Part shown: piece by piece, positions 57,801 to 64,000 of the stretch | Layout of the letters: each line of letters starts with the position of its first letter | How positions within the stretch are numbered: position 1 is the first letter of the stretch | NCBI GenBank assembly: GCA_023362775.1 | Contig: JALMGJ010000017.1 | Coordinates: 22,537,001-22,601,000 of the forward strand | DNA from: Charina bottae | Taxonomy: Eukaryota; Chordata; Lepidosauria; Squamata; Charinaidae | Reading direction: 5' to 3' | Length of the DNA stretch: 64,000 nt | Position numbers and translations under genes: made by a program | Notes under the pieces: model-generated | Databases searched by the model: none | What the model was told of the DNA's origin: nothing | The model's input: only the letters and a program-made list of their open reading frames with translations

Positions 57801-60800
57801 GCTTATTCTTTTGTGCTTTGGGGAGACAGGATATTTTTAACAGCCATGAGACTCTGCAGCAGAAATTGCAGCACTGGCATTGATCTACAGGTGTGCGGCA
57901 GGAAGAAAAACCTTCACATAATGGTGGGAAAAATAACTACAGTAATGGAGCCATAACAGGTGCCATAAATATGCTGATATCTGGCCTTATTTAGTAACAA
58001 GGAAGTTTTAATAAAGTGCAAAGTCCTAATTTTATAGCCCAGTAAGACAACTTAAGCAATTTGTGTTTTAAATGTGTATGAAAAAACAAAAAACTTTTCA
58101 AACCGTTAGCACATCAGATAATTGGAATATATACGCCAAAGTCTTTATTGGCAATTTGTAAACTTAAGAAAAAGAATTAGAATTGATTTTTTTACTCAAT
58201 TTGCATTTTCAAGTGTTTTTGGAATAACAGTTGTTTTTGAAAGGACACTGCCAGATTAGAACAGTTGAGATTATATAACACAATTAACATATTCCAGCAG
58301 GACATGAACTGCATGATGCAGAAGCTATGGGTAGTGAGCCCTTTGGACATTTCCACTAGGGAATCCTGTTTTCAGTAAAATTCTGTAATGCATATACAAA
58401 AGCTCAGCTGCCTATACTCATGACTATTAGAATAGTGTCAGAAGCCAAGTTAACTCTAAGAGAAGGTGATGGGTTTACATCAGCCTGCATAAAACTATGG
58501 CATATAGATCTTGAGTAGGAAGTCTTCCTTTTGTATCAGAACTAGAATGGTAACACTTGCCTTCTTACATTGATTTGTACCAGTTGACACCTAAGAACTG
58601 TAAGAAAGACAGAATACAGTACCTGAATAATGGAAGGCAAGAATAGGAAGACATATTGCTACAAAATGCTCTGGCTGCCAAATAGCAGGCAGTATTCAAG
58701 CAGGTGGCTGAAAAAACCCATGAGGACCACTCAGCATGCACTGTATATTTATTAACAGAAAAATACCTCTGGCAGGCACTGCGTGGGAAGGCACAGCCAT
58801 AAAGAACAATGGCAAGGGCAAGAAACTCAACTATGAAACATGACAATTCAACTGAGTCCTAGACATGAACTCTGCCTATAATGCCCAACTTAAGTGGAAA
58901 GCTCAATGGATGTAACATCACTGGCTAGACAACAGGCTACACAATTCCTTTTCCATGTGCACATCAGTTCAGTCTAGGGGAGCACTCAAGTTACACAGCA
59001 CCCATGCAATTAAGCAGCACCCACATGGTTGGTGTACGCTCAAGCTATGCCATTAGACTTACCAGTCTCCCAAAGGACTATTAAAACAGAAGTCAGTAAA
59101 TTCTGTGGGTTGCAATCAGCATGATTTAAAGGCTGGAGAATGCTTTCTAGTAAAGCTCAGGTAGTTGTTTAAATAGGAGGCTCCTGTGGGTTTCCCTGCA
59201 GGGGTAGATGTCAGTTTGCCAGAAAACCATCACTGTGAATTGGCCAGTGAATCTATTGTCTCACAATTCTGAATTGAGCCAAATTGAAATGATTAGCTCT
59301 GCTAGGCATCTTATCATGCAGCAGTTTCACTACTGCTTTGGAAACTGAAGGGAAGGGGCACTGTCAGAAGTCCTAGCTCCATAGGAGCATTGTGAGCAAA
59401 AATATAGCACCTGAATAAGTAGTATTCCATGTTACTGAATTGATGGAAACACTGGCAAGCCAGAAACACACATCTGGGCCTCAATTTCTGCAAGCTGCAA
59501 AATATTGGTGGGTTTTACGGATCAGTCAGCACATTATGCCTAAGGTCCAGTTAAAATGAGTATTCTAACAGTCTGAAATTAAAATCTGAATACAAAACTA
59601 TGAGCTATAAAGCAGCACATCACAGCTAAGGCACATGAATGCATGCACGCCACCATATCTCCATTAAGACACTGCTTTCTCCTAACGGATATCCTCTATA
59701 AGATAAAGCAATTTCTATCTAGAGGATTAATTAGCAGTTTCCTATACAGGTATTACTCAGCACTACGCCTCCTCTCAAACCCAAAAATATGTTGCACATT
59801 TATGCTTTAGCAAAAAATAGAATATAATATGTTTATATACACACATCTATTTTATAGAGCTTGGTCTGAGCGGATGAGGCAGAACTTTAAAAACATACAG
59901 GATTCCGTTTAGAACTCCAAAGTTCAACAAATGCCCTATTTTAGGGTGAAAATTATAAATCTGATAATGATGCACAGCATCCATGAGTGATTTTTTTTCT
60001 TAATTTTGAAATAGTGTCATTAACTACGACATATATTGTAGGTTTACATTTCTAAAGAGAAATAACAGCAGTATTGAATAGTTTCTTTTCATATCACAAG
60101 TGATAACCTGCATTTGATCTTTTTTTTTCTTCCAAGAAATATCAGTCTATCAACAGTTTTAAAATAAAATGTTTTCTGTAGCAATTAATAGAACTCTAAA
60201 CAAAAATATGACTCTGGTTTAGACACTTTCAAGAAGATCTAGACATTTTTGTCAAGGTCTTCTGACAAAGTAATTATTTAAAACAGAGACCAGATGAGGC
60301 CTTAAAAATAGACAATATACTGTATTTAAGACAACATTGCACTTAGATGTTCAAAGTAATAATATCTTTAACTGCAACAATACTTCATAATTTCTTCTTT
60401 TTTACTTAACATGCTGACAGTTTCTAGCTAACCCACATGTGAACTTTTAATTTGTAGTTAAAATGAAAGAAAAGTCTGATGTCGTATTCAGCATAGGATA
60501 CTTTTTTTCTCTCTCCCAAATTATTGTCAATAAATTACAAAAAGCTTTTCTGACAGTGATCTTTGTCTTCATGAGGATTAAGTAACTTGTCAGAACTTGA
60601 AGTGTTCCTATTGGTTTAGAAAATACACCAGAGTTATGGTTTCTTAATGGGTTGCTATGTTTGCCATTGGACCCTATGTAAGTTATACCTCCAAACTCTT
60701 CCTCTGTTAACATAAAGTGGTCCTCTCTGAGCTTTAAGGACCTCTCATCGAAGACAGATATAAAAAAGAGCCCCAAATGGAGTTGTCTTCTGTTGAATCT

Positions 60801-60816
60801 GCCTTTCTGCTATATG
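51900..60816 (-). other. TRAF3: Probable TRAF3 3' UTR and proximal downstream region
   Basis: The stretch below the TRAF3 stop codon lacks the old LINE relics that fill the first 50 kb. It contains one recognisable insertion, a Penelope-like tail. Minus-strand AATAAA signals are visible, for example at about 58143-58148 and near 51901. TRAF3 transcripts have long 3' UTRs in other vertebrates. The exact end cannot be read from sequence; 51900 is an upper estimate. Short frames within it have no family motifs. Confidence 0.4.
56272..56632 (-). mobile_element. Penelope-like tail insertion with 13-bp target duplication
   Basis: Inverse form of the tails at 8700 and 15800: atgtctatgaaggttctcag at the left, gaaacgtttcgctccttatc in the middle, down to the coding end (ttcctaggcacagaagacaa) near 56570. 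tccttaaagacca occurs at 56259-56271 and 56633-56645. Between about 56609 and 56632 are extra tccttaaa-like copies. No open frame remains. Confidence 0.88.
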
Positions 60817-61388
60817 TCAGGGGTCTGGTAGATCCGAAGTATCCACTATGACTTTAATAAAAATAGTATCATCTTTAATATATGTTCCATTTTCTAGAAC
60901 AGTTTGTGCAACAAAAACTGGGCAGCCAGATGCAATATTCATTTCCCCAGTGGGTTTCTTGAAACTACTGCTGTTGGGGTCTGGCTTGAAAGCATCTCCT
61001 AAGTGGCGCCGAGAAGGTCCTTGATCCATCAACATAAGGGTGACCTTCTGCTTGAATGGCCAAGGAAGCAATGCATCATATTCTCCCCGCATTATAACAA
61101 AGAACAAAGACAAGTGCGTCCCTTTGCCCATCCCATCTCCATTGAGATAAACCCTGGCACACATCTTATAGCCAAAGTATCCTGTATAAAACGGTTGGCT
61201 ATATAAGGACAAAGTCTTCCCCATAACAGCCTCTTGCTTTCGACGTTTATAATCTCGAATTTTCCAGATTAATACTCCATTGTAACTTGCTGTTTCCAGG
61301 ACTTGAAATCGGAGGTCCATGTCAGCCAGACGGATGTCATGAACACTTAGCATTTGATCATGCCTAGATAATTGTGATTCTAGAAGAC
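60817..61388 (-). CDS. TRAF3: TRAF3, last coding exon (MATH/TRAF-C domain)
   Basis: Read leftward, the exon begins after a splice acceptor (ctttctag at 61396-61389), with two bases completing a glycine codon split from the exon at 63499. It encodes LLESQLSRHDQMLSV (end of the coiled coil), then the MATH fold: FQVLETASYNGVLIWKI, SLYSQPFYTGYFGYK, HLSLFFVIMRGEYDALLPWP and DDTIFIKVIVDTSDLPDP before the stop at 60817-60819. The final residues are the known TRAF3 C-terminus. This domain binds receptor tails such as CD40 and BAFF-R, MAVS-related adaptors and NIK. TRAF3 targets NIK for degradation and supports interferon induction. No break is visible, so the gene looks intact here. Confidence 0.97.
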
Positions 61389-61479
61389 CTAGAAAGAAAA
61401 CAAGGGATTTGTTTAAATTTTAAAAAATGACACAAAGGGACAGTTTTCCCATTATGCTGGACTTCTTTTTCCATTTACA

Positions 61480-61556
61480 CCCACTCCTCGCTTAGCAACC
61501 AAGTTCTGTTCCAACGACCAGGTCATTAAGTGACATGGTTGCTAGGTGAACATGTG

Positions 61557-61587
<31 letters not shown>

Positions 61588-61794
61588 CGCTGCAAAGATC
61601 ACTGGTTGCTGCCATCTCATTCAGATAAAGTTCTCTTGCGCAGCTACACCAGTGTTACTCTCACTCCGGCATGCGTTGCTGTCAGACACACCAAAATTGG
61701 TCATAGATGTGTGCATTGGTTGCAAAATTAATTTTTATTACCATCGTATTTGCGAATGGTCGCTAACCAAGGTAGTTGCTAAACAAGGAGTGGG
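61480..61794. mobile_element. DNA-transposon-like repeat in TRAF3 intron
   Basis: Ends cccactcctcgcttagcaac and the inverse of gttgctaaacaaggagtggg, 18 of 20 matching. The interior includes aggtcattaagtgacatggt and a (GA)n tract. Related in style to 28144-29123. No target duplication was found. Confidence 0.6.
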
Positions 61795-62077
61795 TGCGCT
61801 TGAGAATTCAGTGTGAAGAATACACAAACGGGATGGATCTAAGCAAAAGGTGTTTCCACAGTATTAAAAAAAATGTAAAAAGCTTAGTGTGAAATCAGTG
61901 ACAAACATTTAACAAAATAATACTTTGATCACATAAAAACCAGTCTTCAGAAACAATTTTGTGAATCAGTTATGAATGCTGAGGCTGAGTAACTTCTCCA
62001 TACAAAGGGTCTTCTTATCTGCAAAATTACCCAAACCTGCCTTCCTCCCTGCAGTGAGACTAAGTACTGAAGGGAAC

Positions 62078-62400
62078 TATTTATTTATTTATATTTATTA
62101 TTTCAATTTATATGACTGCCCATCTCTAATGCATGGCTCTGGGCAGCTAACAGCATTTAGAAACACCATATAACAACGTAACAATAATACATATATAATC
62201 AGCAACTGAGGTAAAAAACCAAAACAGCCAGCAGACAAATCAACACCACCACGGCACAGGCTCTGCCACACATCTGGATCCCCAAGCTCAGCAATACAAT
62301 CATGTACTGTATTTCAGGCCCTGCAGAAGGCCAGCAGGGGGCGGGCTAATCTAATCTCTGGGGGAAAGATATTCTAAAGGGCGAATGCAAGTTTGTATAT
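62078..62400 (-). repeat. L2 relic in TRAF3 intron
   Basis: A ttattta run, then gactgcccatctctaatgca and ggctctgggcagctaacagc, continuing to a ctctgggggaaagatattct block corresponding to the ORF2 end. Decayed. Confidence 0.65.
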
Positions 62401-63219
62401 GTGGGGGAGACATAGAGCAGGTATTTGCACACATATACAGAAACTGAAATTATATTTTCCATGGTTTAAATGGTCTGTTATCCTAGTTGAATATTTTTTT
62501 AAATATTATTTGGGACTTCAATCTCTCTCAGAATTCTGAACAAATCAATCCTCCATGCTTACAAGAGTGACTTTTCCTCTGTTTGCGATGGGAGCTTATG
62601 AAATTTCAACCACCACCAGAAGCAATGAGAATCCTACCTGAACTTTCAGCTCTGAATGACTGTAGTACTGCTCTGTAATGAATGGATAGTAATTCAAGGT
62701 GCATTAACAGATGGCAATCCTTTTATATGCTAATTTGTCTTTGAATTGACTAAACAATATTGTGTGAGCCACTCAGAAAGGTACATGTCATATTGCTAAT
62801 TTGTGGCTTTATTGCTTCATTCAAATGAGGTAATGACCTTTTTATTTTATCAGATCCCATTGTGCTGCTCAGAAGAAAGATTCCTCTAAACTAAACATGT
62901 ATGACGTTAAGCCTTACAGTAAAAGTAACCTCCAGTTGTAAATGGGGAAAGTATCAAGCAAAACGTAATGTAATTGAATGTAATTCTTTCTTTAGAAGAC
63001 AATTGCTATTCATTTTTATGAATACATACATATTTGAAGAAAAGAAATCTGCAACTTCTTTGGAAAGCTGAATACCTTTTTTTTTTAAAGAGCAATCTAA
63101 AGTTAACTCATAGGATTATCAACAGTATGGCCCTTAGCAAACTATATTAAACTACTTTGCTGCAACGGGGCTGGACAGGAGAACACCTCAGTTGCTTTAG
63201 CAGCACAAACACTCTAAAA

Positions 63220-63354
63220 CAGTGTTTCTCAACCTTGGCCACTTTAAGATGTCTGGACTTCAACTCCCAGAATTCCCCAGCCAGTATGGCTGGCTGGGGA
63301 ATTCTGGGAGTTGAAGTCCAGACATCTTAATGTGGCCAAGGTTGAGAAACACTG
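63220..63354. mobile_element. Palindromic hAT-type MITE in TRAF3 intron
   Basis: 135 bp: cagtgtttctcaaccttgg to its inverse, with nearly perfect arms around a short centre (ccagccagtatggctggctgg). Target duplication ctctaaaa (63212-63219, 63355-63362). It ends 145 bp from the donor of the coiled-coil exon. Confidence 0.93.
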
Positions 63355-63498
63355 CTCTAAAATAATCATTATGTGAATTAATCAAAGAACCAGGTTAAAC
63401 AAACAGCTAGCATGCAAGAAATTACAAGGCAGCCCCATTTCAGAATGTCTAATTTGTCAGAATCTGCCAATACTTCACTATCTCATTTTCAGACTTAC

Positions 63499-63673
63499 CT
63501 GTATTTCTAGCTCCTTGCCCAGTAGTTTTATCAATGCTTTCTAGCTCTGTCACCCTGTTCTGGAGGGACTCAACGCTACTCTTCATGCTGTCTGCTTCTT
63601 CCCAGTTCTGTCGGAAAGGCCGAATCTCCTTGTCTAGTTCTTTCAGCTTCTCGGCTTGACTATCTATTACCCG
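63499..63673 (-). CDS. TRAF3: TRAF3, coiled-coil exon
   Basis: A 175-bp exon: 58 full codons plus the first base of a glycine codon completed in the next exon. Read leftward it starts at RVIDSQAEKLKELDKEIRPF after an acceptor (ctaaaag at 63680-63674), then has NWEEADSMKSSVESLQNRV and TELESIDKTTGQGARNT. This is the heptad-repeat coiled coil just N-terminal to the MATH domain, through which TRAF3 trimerises. The donor gtaag follows at 63498. Phase and order match the downstream exon. Upstream exons (RING, zinc fingers) lie beyond the right edge. Confidence 0.96.
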
Positions 63674-63680
63674 CTTTTAG

Positions 63681-64000
63681 AAAACAGTAAATTGCATAAA
63701 CAGAGAAGAACCTCAAGGAAAGCAACATACAGGGAACACTTAATACTGTATTAATATATAATATTTATATAAGAATTTCAAATATTTGAATTTCAAATGC
63801 AACATGAAAGGAGTTCTGATTCCTGGTCTTCAATGGACCAAGGTATATCAGTAGGACTTTTGCCCCTTGCTACTAGCAATGCTTTCAGTACTGAGTGAAG
63901 GACTAGCATAAATGGCTAGTGTTTGGATAATAAGCTAAATGAGAATTCTGCCTCATTAAGAAGCTCAGTTCTAGAAACTCATTATTTCCTACTGTATCTA
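63681..64000 (-). other. TRAF3: TRAF3 intron, 5' part beyond the window
   Basis: AT-rich noncoding sequence between the coiled-coil exon and the window edge. No further exon seen. Confidence 0.8.

Larger units (their letters stand above)
61389..63498 (-). other. TRAF3: TRAF3 last intron
   Basis: Starts with gtaag at 63498-63494 and ends with ag at 61390-61389, preceded by a T-rich tract. It contains a MITE (63220-63354), an L2 relic (62078-62400, minus), and a DNA-transposon-like repeat (61480-61794). A (GA)n tract lies at 61560-61589. Confidence 0.92.

Noticed and set aside
52000..60800. AMN or CDC42BPB, the neighbours downstream of TRAF3 in mammals
   Set aside because: No exon-like frame with their motifs was visible on either strand.

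Overview
This is vertebrate nuclear DNA, most likely from a squamate reptile (snake or lizard). The only host gene I can support is the 3' end of TRAF3 on the minus strand: a 175-bp coiled-coil exon (63499-63673), a 2.1-kb intron, and the last coding exon with the MATH/TRAF-C domain (60817-61388). A probable long 3' UTR follows. The squamate assignment rests on the repeats: Bov-B LINEs with intact ends, a Sauria-type tRNA SINE with a Bov-B-like tail, L2, CR1 and L1 LINEs, Penelope-like elements, and many hAT-type non-autonomous transposons.

Layout. 1-9060: an RTE/Bov-B-like relic, a fold-back DNA-transposon-like repeat, a fold-back Penelope-like insertion, and a damaged RTE-like LINE (copy 1) invaded by an L2 3' fragment, a hAT end with a GC-rich minisatellite, and a Penelope-like element inverted in its middle. 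9060-12185: unassigned DNA plus a CR1 3' end. 12186-15765: a nearly complete L2 LINE on the minus strand whose ORF2 is broken by a single TGA. 15769-23640: a second Penelope-like tail, (GGAA)n, L2 relics, tRNA SINEs and a MITE. 23640-26340: an L1-like shell carrying a Ty1/copia fragment with RNase H, polypurine tract and LTR. 26340-37000: hAT MITEs with exact 8-bp target duplications, two Bov-B copies with 10-bp duplications, an L1 ORF2 end and microsatellites. 37023-41096: a full-length RTE-like LINE (copy 2) bounded by a 9-bp target duplication. 41100-51900: SINEs, a 931-bp hAT-like element, LTR-like material and a 5'-truncated L2. 51900-64000: the TRAF3 3' region, poor in repeats.

Most notable observation. 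The first base after the 5' target duplication of RTE-like copy 2 is also the first base of a nested pairing pattern resembling a hepatitis-delta-virus-like self-cleaving ribozyme: 7-bp P1, 3-bp P3 directly abutting P1, 5-bp P2, a P4 arm, and a J4/2-like segment. Two independent lines, the target duplication and the fold, give the same 5' end. A second theme is that three Penelope-like insertions are fold-back or internally inverted, and the insertions with clear target duplications have 12-15 bp of them. Both Penelope-like families carry a conserved hammerhead-like motif. No bacterial-type systems, CRISPR arrays, operons, rRNA or free-standing tRNA genes are visible.

Function. TRAF3 is a cytoplasmic adaptor that restrains non-canonical NF-kB signalling and promotes type I interferon induction. 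The rest of the window is mobile DNA. The useful order-of-insertion information is that Penelope-like elements entered RTE-like copy 2 and the TRAF3 3' region, and that a hAT MITE entered the second L2.
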